Source of the DNA: Talpa occidentalis
Lineage: Eukaryota > Chordata > Mammalia > Eulipotyphla > Talpidae
NCBI RefSeq assembly: GCF_014898055.3
Contig: NW_023603184.1
Coordinates: 28,932,808-28,996,807 of the forward strand
Direction: 5' to 3'
Length of the DNA: 64,000 bases
This document shows, piece after piece, positions 32,547 to 43,589 of this stretch. Numbering within the stretch: the stretch's first letter is position 1; each line of letters starts with the position of its first letter. The notes beneath the pieces are model-generated. The model was not told the DNA's origin. It was given only the letters and a program-made list of their open reading frames with translations, and did not search any database. A program made the translations under genes and the position numbers.

Positions 32547-35190
32547 GATGGATGGCTGTTCCCTTAAAAATGTACTATCCAGACTCCGAGGCCAGGAAGG
32601 TCCAGAGGGAATGGAGTTAAAATGAAAACTGGGTGCAGAGCCCCCTCCCACATTAGTAGGACGAGGTCCCACGATGAGGATAAAGGTCACGCATCTATTA
32701 CTGCTAATGAAATGAATAACCCCACCTACCCATGCCCTGTCCTTTATGTTTCTTGGATATAATTCTCCTAGACAATATGGACCCAAGAGAAACACCAGGG
32801 TTACTTTCATAACCTCCCAAGGCTAGTTTTGAATGTTCTATATTTTCAAATATGAGTACTGGGTTGCTGACTGAGTTCCAGAGACAAGTTTCTGGTTCCA
32901 GAATGGGCAAAACAAGGGGGGGACACGCTGGATAACTAGGGCCTGAGGGAGATTCTCTTTCTACAGAAAGATTCTTTGCACAGACAGCATTTCGGGAGTG
33001 GCTTGCATCAGACATGGGAGATAAAGAGAAGCAGGGATCCGACTAGTGGCTGAACCCTCGGGAGGCAAAAAATCAGCACCCAACCCCTAGAAGGGGGTGG
33101 TGAGTGCGTGTAGCATCTGAGATTTAGTGGGGGGTGGAGTACCAAGCAATGTAATTGTCTAGGACTTTGGAAGGAGGCAGAGTCTTAAGGACTCTTTGGC
33201 ATGGCAGAAAAAAGGCGAGCGATGTGCTTTGAAGTGGGTGCATGTGATGTCAGAAGCAGGTACATGTGTGCTCAGGATGGAGTCTGCTTGTCACCAAGTC
33301 ACAGGATCGTGACAGGGAGGTAGAGGCCAGGGGCCAGGTCTTGTCTGGATTAGGATGACTACATGGCCTAGACCTGCAGAAGGGGCCCTGGCTGGGGAAT
33401 CCTGAGGCCACATGGGAGGAAGGAGGGCTCACCATCTCTGTGTGCCCCTCGTTGCTCTCGAATAATTTGGTTCGGAGCACACGAGTGACCAATTTATCCT
33501 TGAGAAATTAAGTCCAACTGAAGAGTATTCTTGTTTGTTGCTTGTTGAACACAGGATAGTGGATGATACAGCTTCTTGCTCACTCTACTCACTTTGGCTT
33601 TCCGTTCTCTCTGTGGACTCTGTGTTGTGGGACACAGAATGGGAAGGGGAGTTACTCTTTAATTGGGAATAGATGCTTCCTTTTTGGAGCTGAAGTTGAA
33701 GACTTCATTCTTCCACCATCTCCAGACATCTCCTCCAGACAGCGAGCACCCCAATGCCCAGAGCTGGCAGCTCTGCACCACCACCATCTTTAATAACTGT
33801 CCACTAAGGACATGTGGGTCACATCTCCTTGCCCACTTGTTTTTCCTCCGGGCTGCTTCAGAGGTCGCTTTCTTGGTTGGCCTCTCGACATTCTCTGCCC
33901 TGTCTGAGCTTTCCCCTGCTCCTCCTTCTCCCTGTTGTCAAAGACCCAGAATTCTCCGTGTTCAGTGCAGGATGGTGAGTATGAGAGAAAATCACAGGAC
34001 TCCCCAAATAGCCCAGTGCTAGATCTGTTGGGTCCTCGCTTCTTCCCTTCTTTCCACTCTTCTATGCTGAATAGAGATTCTTTATTCCAAGGCAAAAAAA
34101 TCTTGTCACGCCTCCCCATCTCTTGTATCCCTCTCCTCTTCCTGTTTCTCATTTTCCGATCACCCACACGAGTCTCCTTTGTAGGTTGGAGGGAGGACAA
34201 GTCAAAACACCCAGGTCTGGCAACTGTGGGAGTGAAAGCTGCAATAAGGAGCTGGAGAATGTGCAAGCCCAGGATTTTTGCTTTGCTTTGTTTTACTGAT
34301 CACCCTATGACTTGATTATCTGATTTGCTCATGCCAATACAATCAGCATGGTTAATTATAGACTGTGCTGTTCAGGTCAGAACACATGCAGGTAAGCGAG
34401 GTGTTGGGACAATTGCTGGATGTGGGAACTGTTCCTTATTCCAGACAATTCTAGGATTGGATCTGTAAGAATCCTCTTGGGCTACTGATCCTCTACATGG
34501 TCTTGGAGGGAGATGGAGTCCCCTTCCTCATTTTGAGAGTCCGTTTTTAATGGCAGGGGTGACTGGTGGCTCTGATATGATCCAAAGTACTTAGAAAAAG
34601 GCCTAATGCAGCTTACAATTCTGGGGGAGTCTTAACCCCCAGGGCTTCATAACTTGACAAGCCCTAATCTCACCAAAAATGCCTCTGTAGTGGGAAAGTG
34701 AGAATCTTGTAAAACCTTGTTTTTGGCTTGGACTCTCATCAGGCAGGATGTGGTTAAAGACGTAGAGCTTGGGCAACAACGCCCAGGTCTAGACCTTGCG
34801 TTAGTGCCCTCAGTGGCCTGGGCGGGACAGAAGCCTTGATTTACCTCAGCATTGAAAAGACTCCTGGCTGCCACCTAGTCAGCCTGGTTCTTGCTTGACC
34901 CATTTGACCCAGAGGTGCTCGCCAGACCCCACCCCTCTCTTACTCGCCCTTGTATACACACACTCACGCCCTAGCCTGCCTCCTCACATCCCCAGCTCAT
35001 GTTCCTCACAGATGTTTTTCTTTCTTCAGTCTGTAAAGATTGAGAAAAACCTTCTAAATATTTTTTTCTTCTCATGTTCCCCTCCCCTGTTCTACAGCAT
35101 GCCCAAAATGAGGTGCAGTTGGGCAGTTGTACCACGTGCCTGGAAGGAAAACCAAGGTGTTTGTGGACAGCATGTGTCACGGCTCCCCCT
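32547..35190. other. No gene recognised
   Basis: About 2.6 kb. Open frames of 119, 126 and 158 codons overlap on opposite strands around 33663-34315 and are shadows without domains. No repeat assigned. Confidence 0.45.
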
Positions 35191-35361
35191 AGAAAAATGA
35201 ACTTAACTGTGGTGGGCAGAATTCTGAGCTGCCCGTGGAGATTTCCTGGCCGTGGAGTATGTATCCTGAATAACCCCCAGAGCTGGGAAGAAAACAGATT
35301 TTACTGCTGGGTTTAGGAGATGTTATCCAGCATCAAGGTGGATAGGGAGACTCTCACGGTG
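35191..35361 (+). repeat. 171-bp duplicated block, copy 1 (MLT1-like 5' segment)
   Basis: TTAACTGTGGTGGGCAGAAT begins the typical MLT1 LTR 5' end. The 171 bp match 36870-37040 with 8 substitutions and no gaps (about 95%). Outside the block the flanks are unrelated, and no MLT1 3' part follows here. Confidence 0.9.
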
Positions 35362-36110
35362 ACTCCCCTAGCCTTCTCTAGCTATCCAAGTCCTCACAGT
35401 CTTCAAGACTCTCAGGGAGTCCCTCCCAAGCAACATCTGCCCTCCCTCTTCCTTTTTCTGAGGGGTCCTTCCTGCTGCCACAGCAGCACTTTTCACATGT
35501 GCCCATGGAAACACAGTCACTTTATATTATGGTTATTCATAAATGCTGTGAGTGCTCCTCAAACAGGGCAGCCAAAGCTGTAGGCTCGAATGGAAATTGA
35601 TGGCAAATAGAATGCGTGTAGGAAGAGAATTTGGGCCAAGGAGAATTCCAAGTGGAATGACTGGACAGGTGGGGTGTGGGAGTGTGCTTCTGCCCCATGG
35701 GGCATTGGCCCCAGTTCTTCTTGGGAAGGACAAATGCAAAGTGTTTCTGTTGCTGGAGGGGTTCCAGGGCCTGTTAGATTTGTCTGCCAGGTCCTGAGCC
35801 CCAGGAGTGGCCATTCTTGACCTGGGCTTACTTACACACCCCTGCCTCCCCAGACATCCCTGCCCTGGGGTCTTCTCTCTGCCACCAGGTCTCTGCCTGG
35901 ACCCACCCCCACCACCACCTCTCACAGGGCTGACATTCTTTCATACCTACCCAGTATCATTACAATAACAAGGTTAAGATGCTTCCCTCTCTAGGAACAT
36001 GACTGCTTTGTGATAGAATCCCCATGGAGACATAATGCCCCAACTCAAAGGTTTGGCTGGGGCAAGAGGGCAGGGAGGATGTGAATGGGAGGAATTCAGT
36101 TCTGGAATTT
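35362..36110. other. No gene seen
   Basis: Unassigned; opposite-strand frames of 130 and 81 codons at 35533-35925 are not supported. Confidence 0.45.
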
Positions 36111-36111
36111 A

Positions 36112-36310
36112 CACAATACCTACTCTGAGTAACTGGACCAAGAACATTTTATTTGATGTACACAGCAAAACTGTCAGGTAAGTGTATTCCCATTTAAAAA
36201 GAGAAGACAGACCTTAAAAAAAATTTAAGTAAATTATGCAAGGACACAGAGCTCGCCAACAGGAGAGACAGGATTAACATCCCTGGTCAGTCTGTCTGAT
36301 TGCAATGCAG
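36112..36310 (-). mobile_element. MIR-like ancient SINE
   Basis: ACAATACCTACTCTGAGTAA, a TTCCCATTTAAAAAGAGAAG core and AAGGACACAGAGCTCGCC. Confidence 0.6.
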
Positions 36311-36869
36311 CAGCTCAGATTGCTTCTCCCATCCCAGGTGGCAGCCATAGCCCTCTCCCCAGCCTGTGTCATGACCCCGCCACCATCTCCCTAAATCTAG
36401 GGCACTTTCAAGTGATGGAAGCTAAGGCTTTTGATTCAACTTCAACAAAAGTAGATGGAGCAGGCACTGACACATGGTGGCCTGAGTTCTCACTCATCTT
36501 TGCCTCATTGGATGTGCACACAGCATCCTTGTGAGGGATCCATTCTTGTCTGGACTCTTTCACCTGGGCATACAGTGCTGGGACGGTATGTGATGCCACA
36601 GAGACTATCCCACACTTTCCTAGCCAGTCAATTTTATGTAAATATTTTATACATATTATATAGAAATACATACATATTTTGCTATATGCCCATTTTCCAT
36701 ATACATTAATATGTAGATATAAATACATATTTATCACATATAAGAATATATTATATAATAATATATAATAGCAGACTATATATTGATGATAGATGATATT
36801 ATTTATTTGAATTTATATATAAGTACCAATCAACATTTATCAAAACAGATAAATATACAAGAAGTAGAC
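36311..36869. other. No gene seen; AT-rich half
   Basis: The right part (36640-36840) is very AT-rich with many ATA/TAT steps. No gene. Confidence 0.5.
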
Positions 36870-37485
36870 AGAAAAATTAATTTAACTGTGGTGGGCAGAA
36901 TTCTGAGCTGTCCATGGAGATTTCCTGGCCGTGGAGTATGTATCCTGAATAACCCCCAGAGCTGGGAAGAAGACAGATTTTACTGCTGTGTTTAGGAGAT
37001 GTTATCCAGCATCAAGGTGGGCAGGGAGACTCTCACGGTGGGCCTGATATAATTGCCTGGACCCTTTAAAAGCAAAGTGTTTTCTCTGGCAGGTACAGGA
37101 AAGTTGGAGACTCATAGAGTGGGGGGATTTGCTGTGAAGTGTTCTTCATTGCTGTGATTGAAGGGACCGGAACGCAGAAGGTGACTTCCAGTAACTAAGA
37201 ATAGCCACCAGCCCGTAGCTAGCAAAAAAGGAGTGACCCCAGGCCCACATCACAAGGAACTGAATTCTGTCAATAACCAGGGGGAGCTTGGGAACCTATC
37301 TTGCCCCAGAAGCCTCCAGATGAGGAAACAGGCGACTCACACCTTCCTTTTATTATGAGACTATGAACAAAAACTTAACTAAAACATGCCCAGATCTGAC
37401 CTGTGGAAACTGTGAGATAATAAATGTGGGTTTTTTAAGCCACTAAGTTCCTGGCAATTTTTTATACACCCACAAAAAACTATAA
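36870..37485 (+). mobile_element. MLT1-like MaLR LTR, near full length (includes duplicate copy 2)
   Basis: It begins with the 171-bp block (36870-37040) and continues through the usual MLT1 order: GGACCCTTTAAAAGCAAAGT, CAAGGAACTGAATTCTGTCA, GAAGCCTCCAGATGAGGAAA, GGAAACTGTGAGATAATAAA and TTTTTTAAGCCACTAAGTTC. The poly(A) signal AATAAA is near 37419. This is probably the source or parent locus of the block at 35191-35361. Confidence 0.85.
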
Positions 37486-37684
37486 AACTTTGACATTTTA
37501 GAATTAAAAAAAAAGTTTTCTGTTTATTTTTGGTTTGTTGTGAGCTGTTTGGGCTCATGTTGTATGACACTGTGAGGTTTGTCATTATGCCCCCTACAGC
37601 AAGAAACTTTAGGAGGAAAACTTGAGAAGGTCTGGGTTATAGAAACACAATTTTAAGCTTTTTAAATTTAGAAGTTTAAGTTTA

Positions 37685-37995
37685 AAGTTATTGAATATCT
37701 GCTCTCTGTCAGGCCTCAGACTAAGGCTATAGTGATACATAAAATAGGTATTGTCTGCTCGCCTAACAGTTGTAGTCCAAAAGAGGGGACGGATGATAAA
37801 TAAGGGAACAAGATACTTTCACGGGTGTTCAGAGCTGTGAAGATGATAAAGGAAAGTGAAGGGAAGCCAGGACTGGGGTGGGGCTGGGGTGCAGGCTAGG
37901 GCATTAGCTAGATGGTCAGGGAGTGCCTAAGAGGACATGGCATTTGAGCTGAGAGCTGAGTAAGGAGTCAGCCATGTGAGTCAGAGTTAGAAATC
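37685..37995 (+). mobile_element. L2-like fragment
   Basis: TTATTGAATATCTGCTCTCT, then a downstream GAGCTGAGAGCTGAGTAAGG block. Confidence 0.6.
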
Positions 37996-38514
37996 AGTTC
38001 CAGAAAACTGTGGGTCCTCCTGAGACTGGTACTGCCAGTATGTATCAGTGCCAGGGACAGAACCAGTCAGAAGCCCCAGGCTGGGGCCTTTTCATCACCC
38101 CTTGAGACTTTACTGGGGGCCAGTGAGCTCAGCACTCAGTTACTGCTATGACTCCAAGAAGGCTGGTAAAGCTCTTTCTCCACCCCTGGCCCCTGGGGCA
38201 TCTGGGCTGCTTGTCCACCTTTGGGATATTAAATAAAACTGATGGACAGGAAGGCCACTTCAAGAGCTTTCGAGAGAATCTGCATCCTTGGTGGAGGGGA
38301 TAGGAGATTAGATCTCTGCCAGACAGAAAGTGCTCTGCTCTCTCTGTGACCCATTCTTACCTGTAAGAGGTTTTCCTAGGAAGTGTGTGAGTGTGTTTTT
38401 CCCCAGAGGCCTGAAGTGCCAAGCCCTTCAGTGAGTCTCTCCAAGTGTTTAGTGCAGATTCCTGCCAGTCTCCCCATGTCATTATAGTGTCTGTTTTATC
38501 CACTCTTCTGTTTT
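37996..38514. other. No gene seen
   Basis: Unassigned. Confidence 0.45.
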
Positions 38515-39120
38515 TAAAAACATTCTATTCTATTTGCAAATTTACAGAAAAGATGTAAAAAGAGTTCCATTCCTACTTGCTTGCTTTCTATGTATGTACA
38601 TGAGTATATGCCTCCATTAACTTTTGCTGAACCATTTGAGAGTAGGTTACAGGCAATGTGATACTTCACTTGTAAATACTTCAGTGTGTATTTTCTGTGA
38701 ACAAGGACACTTTGACTTAACCACAACACAGTGATCAAAATCAGGAAATTTAGCATGAAGACAATAGGATTATACACTCCATATTCAGATTTTGCCATTT
38801 GCTCCAATAATGTCCTTTACAGCATTTTTTTTTTTAAAAGGGTTCGGTTGTGTCCCTTTAAATGCCTTTAATTTAGGATTATTTCTCATCCTTTCTTTGT
38901 CTTTTATGACATTAGTATTTTGGGAGAGTAAAGGCTAGGGTTTTGTAGACTGTCCCTCAATTTGGATTTGTCTGATGTTTCCTCCTGATTAGATTCAGGC
39001 CAGATATTTTGGGCAGGAATGCTTCCTGAGTGACATAATGTTCTTTCTGGTATAGCTCATCAGGAGGCCCATGATGTCAGTTTGCCCCCTTATAGGTTTG
39101 CACGCTGATTTGCTCATAAT
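38515..39120 (-). mobile_element. Old L1 3' UTR fragment
   Basis: The stretch through CTGAACCATTTGAGAGTAGG, ACTTCAGTGTGTATTTTCTG, GATCAAAATCAGGAAATTTA and CTGATGTTTCCTCCTGATTA is what I know from old L1M 3' untranslated regions, antisense. Similar sequence ends the window (63831-64000). Confidence 0.65.
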
Positions 39121-39244
39121 ATTAAACCATGAAAACATCCTGCCACATAATACTGTTTGAAAATATGCTTTTCTCCTTCTTGAAATTTTTATCAAGAACA
39201 GTGTTGTCCAAGGACAGTGCTGTAGATATTGGGCAACATATAAA

Positions 39245-39535
39245 CTATACATTTTCTAATAGCTACATTTAAAAAGTAAGAAAACTCAGGTTGAAGGATT
39301 TTTAATGACATATTTTATTTGCCCCAATATATCAAAAATATTATCAATTTTAACATGTAACATACATTAAAAATTGCTAAGGTAGTATTTTCAGTCCTCT
39401 TTTATTCTGACTTTTCAAAATTCTGGTGTATGTGTTATAGTTTTAGCATACCACAGTTAAGACTAGCCAGATGTCAGGTGCTCATAGCCACGTGTGACTA
39501 GCAGCTACTGTGACAGCACAAATCTAAAGTATGCT
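39245..39535 (-). mobile_element. hAT-Charlie-like element, copy 1
   Basis: It contains TTTATTTGCCCCAATATATC, ACTAGCCAGATGTCAGGTGC and AGCCACGTGTGACTAGCAGC. It is the same family as 55540-55905 but in the opposite orientation. Confidence 0.6.
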
Positions 39536-39539
39536 TTTC

Positions 39540-39819
39540 AATATACTATTGATGTACCATAATTTATTCAAACCAACATCCACTACTGGACATTACAATT
39601 ATTTTCCAAAATTTGCCATTATAAATAATGATACAATGAAAATTTTTGCCTCTGTGCATCTGATTATTTCCTTGGGATACATTCCTTAGGGTGGAATTGA
39701 ATTATCAAGATTATCAGTTATGAGTTTTGAAACTCAATGTTGCCAAGTTGCTTTCCAAAAATATTGTGCAGATTTCCTTTTGCACCTGCAGGATAGTAGA
39801 TTCCAATACTTTTTTCAAC
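39540..39819 (-). mobile_element. Old L1 fragment
   Basis: The antisense L1 segment CTTGGGATACATTCCTTAGG, GTTGCCAAGTTGCTTTCC; diverged and interrupted on its right by a younger L1. Confidence 0.55.
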
Positions 39820-39834
39820 AGCAAATGTCATTTA

Positions 39835-40548
39835 TATATATATTTTTAAATAAATTTTATTTTTATATTCCCCATACAATTGCAACCCCCTTATTTTGAT
39901 CTCAATCCCTCCCCCTCCCCGCCCCCTACCCCCCATAGAGTGTCTCTGATTCATAGTTTTTTGTTGATTTTGATTTTCACTTTCTTATAGTTATTCATTT
40001 TCCTGGTCCCTTATTTAAGTTTTCTAGATTCCTGCTATGAGTGAGACCATCCGGTATTTTTCTTTTTCTTTCTGGCTCATTTCGCTGAGCATGATCCCTT
40101 CCAGCGCCATCCATGTTGCTGCAAATTGCATGTGTTTATCTTTTTTGAATGCTGAGTAATATTCCATGGTGTACCACATCGTCTTGATTCAGTCATCTAT
40201 TTTTGGGCATTTGGGTTGTTTCCAAAGCTTCGCTATTGTAAACATAGGGGTGCAGGTGCTCTTTGGAATTGATGTTTCTGTGTCCTTTGGGTAAATACCT
40301 AGGAGTGGAATTGCTGGATCATATGGAAGCTCTATGTTTAGTAGGTCCAGAAATCTCCACACGGCTCTACATAGTGGTTGGACCAGTTTGCACTCCCACC
40401 AGCAGTGCAGGAGAGTTACTTTTTCTCCGCATCCTCGCCAACATTTGTTGTTGCTGGTTTTTTTAATATGTGCCTTTCTCACTGGTGTAAGATGGTATCT
40501 CATGGTAGTTTTGATTTGCATTTCCCTGATTACAAGTGATGTTGAACA
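39835..40548 (-). mobile_element. 5'-truncated L1 with ORF2 C-terminus
   Basis: The 3' UTR lies at the left (A tail as a T-rich run near 39838). ORF2 ends at the TAG whose complement is at 40024-40026. Motifs on the minus strand include [19 protein letters not shown] and [19 protein letters not shown] near 40250-40450, both typical L1 ORF2 C-terminal sequence; one frame break separates this part from the stop. A perfect 15-bp target duplication, AGCAAATGTCATTTA, lies at 39820-39834 and 40549-40563. Confidence 0.93.
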
Positions 40549-40577
40549 AGCAAATGTCATTTAAAACACAACTGCCA

Positions 40578-40849
40578 GGGCCTCCTCTGGTGGTGCAGTG
40601 GTTGAGCGCAGGGCTGCGAAGGTGCCCGCAGCCTCTGCAGAGCCGGTTCGATCCCCGGCCACCGGCGAGGGTCCCACATGGCGCTGCAAACCTCTCCTTC
40701 CACACCCGCTGCTCCCCTCAGCAGTGTATTTCATCAGTCTGCCTGTTCTGTTCCCCGCTCTGGCTCTGATGAATTCTCTCACCCTCCCGTGCTTCTGACT
40801 GTACCCAGTGCTTGTATAAATAAATAAAATAAAATCTTAAAAAAAAAAT
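40578..40849 (+). mobile_element. tRNA-derived SINE, type I
   Basis: Head GGGCCTCCTCTGGTGGTGCA, B box GGTTCGATCCC, tail CCCAGTGCTTGTATAAATAA and an A-rich end. Target duplication AAAACACAACTGCCA (40563-40577) and AAAACACAACAGCCA (40850-40864), one mismatch. It starts on the last base of the neighbouring L1 duplication. Confidence 0.94.
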
Positions 40850-40869
40850 AAAACACAACAGCCAATCTC

Positions 40870-41275
40870 ATAGGTGAAAAAGTTTCAAATTTTTATTTTT
40901 TTATTGTGATACAATTAATATATTAATTTTAAGTAAACAACATGATTTGATATATATGTATTATGATTATATGATATATACATAAATGATCACCATAATA
41001 AGTCTAGTTAACATCCATGCCCATATATAGTAATAAAAATTTTTTTTCTTGTGATGAGGATTTTTAAGATTTTCTCTCAACAACTTTCAAGTATGATACA
41101 GTATTATAGTAAATAATATAAGTATATAGTCACCATGCTGTTATTCTATCCCCACTACTTGTTTATAACAGGGGAATTTGTACCTTTAGTATCTCCTTAA
41201 CCCATATAACTTCCAATTCTTGATATTTATATGCTTATAGACTTTGATGGTCTTACTTCATAGGTTTACTTCAGT
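40870..41275 (-). mobile_element. Old L1 3' end (L1MA/L1MB-like)
   Basis: Antisense of a well-known old L1 3' end: AAGTCTAGTTAACATCCATG, TTCTTGTGATGAGGATTTTT, ATAGTCACCATGCTGTTATT and AATTTGTACCTTTAGTATC. Confidence 0.7.
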
Positions 41276-41309
41276 TTTCCATTAACTTTTACCCTTCTGT
41301 GTTGCTGAA

Positions 41310-41865
41310 AAGGAACCCAGTGTCACTGAATAGCCTAACAGTGGGATCTGTGGTAACAAGGACTGCAATTGAAATTTACCTAATTTCAGTATGGGACAAG
41401 AAGTTCAGGGTGGCAGAAGCCATGTAAAGCACCTAATAATCAGAGGCAAAATTGTCATGGTTGCTATAGTGGACATCAATGATGGAATTCTAATAGCAAG
41501 TATTTTAACCAAGGAAAATCCTAATCAGTAAGGAGGTGAACAATCAGGCAGGCAAGAATAATTCTTCAACCTCTTCCCCCATCCTGTTGTCTTCTCAATG
41601 GGTTCATTCACAAAGTTGCTGTTGTTGCAGAAATGGAAACTGTGGTAGATGCAGCAAAATGGATTTGCTCTTACCAAGATTGACTGCTGCTCAATATTTA
41701 ACTGGCCTGTAACAATGACCAGTCCTGAACTGCTAATTTGGAACCAGGCCTGAACTCCTAATGTGATACTTTACCCTGGGGGCAATTGGTTGTATTGGAT
41801 TCCTTCTATCGTGGAGGAAGCAGTGATTTGTCGTAAATGCAATAGTTTCTCATTCCAGATTTGTA
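41310..41865 (+). mobile_element. Decayed ERVL-type internal (pol) fragment
   Basis: Diverged sequence whose block order (CAATGGGTTCATTCACAAAG, then a GCAATTGGTTGTATTGGATT block further on) matches the integrase-side pol of ERVL-group elements as I remember it. Many stops and deletions; it encodes no working protein. An ATTAAA and a 14-A run follow at 41886-41934, suggesting an RNA-mediated insert. Confidence 0.45.
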
Positions 41866-41977
41866 TTCAGCTTCCTGTTCATGATATTAAAGCAGTAGAG
41901 CAGAAAACTCTGTGAACTTAAAAAAAAAAAAAAAGCTACCTTGAACCATGACTCATTCTAAAGTCCAAGAAAATTAA

Positions 41978-42250
41978 TTTTTTTAATTTTATATATTTTT
42001 ACATCATTTTTAATTTTGCACAATTTATGCATTTTCATCTTGGTTGTATTCCCCATACAATTCCCAGCCCCCTTGTTTTGATCCTACTTCCTCTCCCCCC
42101 ACCCCCTGCCCCGCAGTGTGTCTCTGGGGGAGACTGTCTTTTTTCCTGCTCCCTTATTTAGGTTTTCTAAATTCCTGCTATGAGTGAGACCATCTGGTAT
42201 TTTTCTTTTTCTTTCTGGCTTATTTCACTGAGCATGATCCCTTGGAGCTG
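41978..42250 (-). mobile_element. 5'-truncated L1 3' end
   Basis: 3' UTR (TTGTATTCCCCATACAATTC) and the last ~28 ORF2 codons (EISQKEKEKYQMVSLIAGI). Target duplication GAAAATTAA (41969-41977 and 42251-42259). Confidence 0.88.
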
Positions 42251-42283
42251 GAAAATTAAGTTTTTATTAAAATGAGCAACAGG

Positions 42284-42528
42284 GCCTCTGCTGGTGGCGC
42301 AGGCAGTTGAGCGCAGCACTGTGAAGCTGTCTACAACCTCTGCTGGGCCCACCGGGAGAGGGTCCCACATGGCATGCAGACATCTCCTGCCGCCCGCTGC
42401 TCCCCTCAGCAGTGTACCTCGTCAGTCTGCCTCCTCTGCTCTCCCCTCTGGCTCTGGTGAATTCTCTCACCCCCTGTGCTTCTGACTGTACCCAGTGCTT
42501 GTATAAATAAATAAATAAATCTTTAAAA
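42284..42528 (+). mobile_element. tRNA-derived SINE, type I, B box damaged
   Basis: Head GGCCTCTGCTGGTGGCGCAG, but the B-box region is deleted (TCTGCTGGGCCCACCGGGAG). Tail CCCAGTGCTTGTATAAATAA. It lies about 25 bp from the preceding L1. No clear target duplication. Confidence 0.88.
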
Positions 42529-42539
42529 GAAAGCAGCTG

Positions 42540-43345
42540 AGCTATGAAGTCCTAGAAGTGGATTGCCCTATTTTCATATTATCCCTCATTGCCGAATCAA
42601 GCTCAACCAGAGACTGTTCTGAGAATTTTGTGTCATCTTTGCCCCGAAATGAATTTCTCTTATTTAGCCTCAGGGAGACTTGGATCATTTATTCGCAGAT
42701 TACTGGGCTGATCTTTCAAACTCAAGGCTTCTCAAGGTTGTAAAGTCATCTGTCCATCCAATGAGACTGTTATAAAGGAACCTAAGCTAAGCTACTGGGG
42801 GCCACTGAGGTTTATGCAAAAGCTGAATTCCTCAGGATTCTGTGGTCGTTTTTTTTATAGTCATCCTTACTGTTTTCAGATACAATGAGAAGTATTTCTT
42901 CTCGGTATGACATGCATGGCAGTGCTACATTTTCTTTTCATTGCTGTGTGAGGACAGGAGAAGAAATGACTTCACATAGCCTTCTCACCTTACTGCCTTC
43001 TTCCCAAAGAACCCAAGGAGGGACTTAAAAAACCTAAGGAGATTTTGAGCAGAAATGAATGAGAAAATAATTGTAGGATTTAGATGATTAAACCATCACC
43101 ATTTAGACATCAAGGCTGGTGCCCAGCAGGGTCTGGGCACTGTATACAAATGTATTTGTTCCAGTAAGTTCTCTTCCTACTTAGGTTTTTCAGCCATCTG
43201 TGCTTTTCTTTGTGGAGTATGAGTATATTCAGACCATTTGCCTTCCTCAGGGTGAGAGTCTTCCTCAGAAGTTACTACCTACCTACATAATGTTCAATTT
43301 TGTTTCTCTTACTTGCTAGTTGTCTCTCAACATCTATCCCTTTTT
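42540..43345. other. No gene seen
   Basis: Unassigned. Confidence 0.45.
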
Positions 43346-43350
43346 CCTTA

Positions 43351-43588
43351 GATTAAGGATCCACAGACTTTTTCTATAAAGGGCCAGAGAGTAAATATTT
43401 TCAGCTTTGCAGTCATATGACCTGTTGTGCCTACTCAATTCTATGGCTGTAGCAAAAGCAGCCTTAAACAATATGTAAATGAATGGGTGTGGCTGTGATC
43501 TAATAAAACTCTATTTACAGAAACAGATCTCAGGTCAGATTTGGCCTGCGGGCCATCCATCTTTGGCCAATTCTTGCTTTAGAATGTT
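43351..43588 (+). mobile_element. hAT-Charlie-type element
   Basis: TTTTTCTATAAAGGGCCAGA, GTAAATATTTTCAGCTTTGC, AATGAATGGGTGTGGCTGTG, then a CCTGCGGGCC block: the classic mammalian hAT nonautonomous layout. Confidence 0.75.
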
Positions 43589-43589
43589 C

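Noticed and set aside
35191..35361. Duplicated frame shared by 35074-35316 and 36783-36995
   Set aside because: The shared peptide comes from the duplicated MLT1-like LTR segment, not from an exon.
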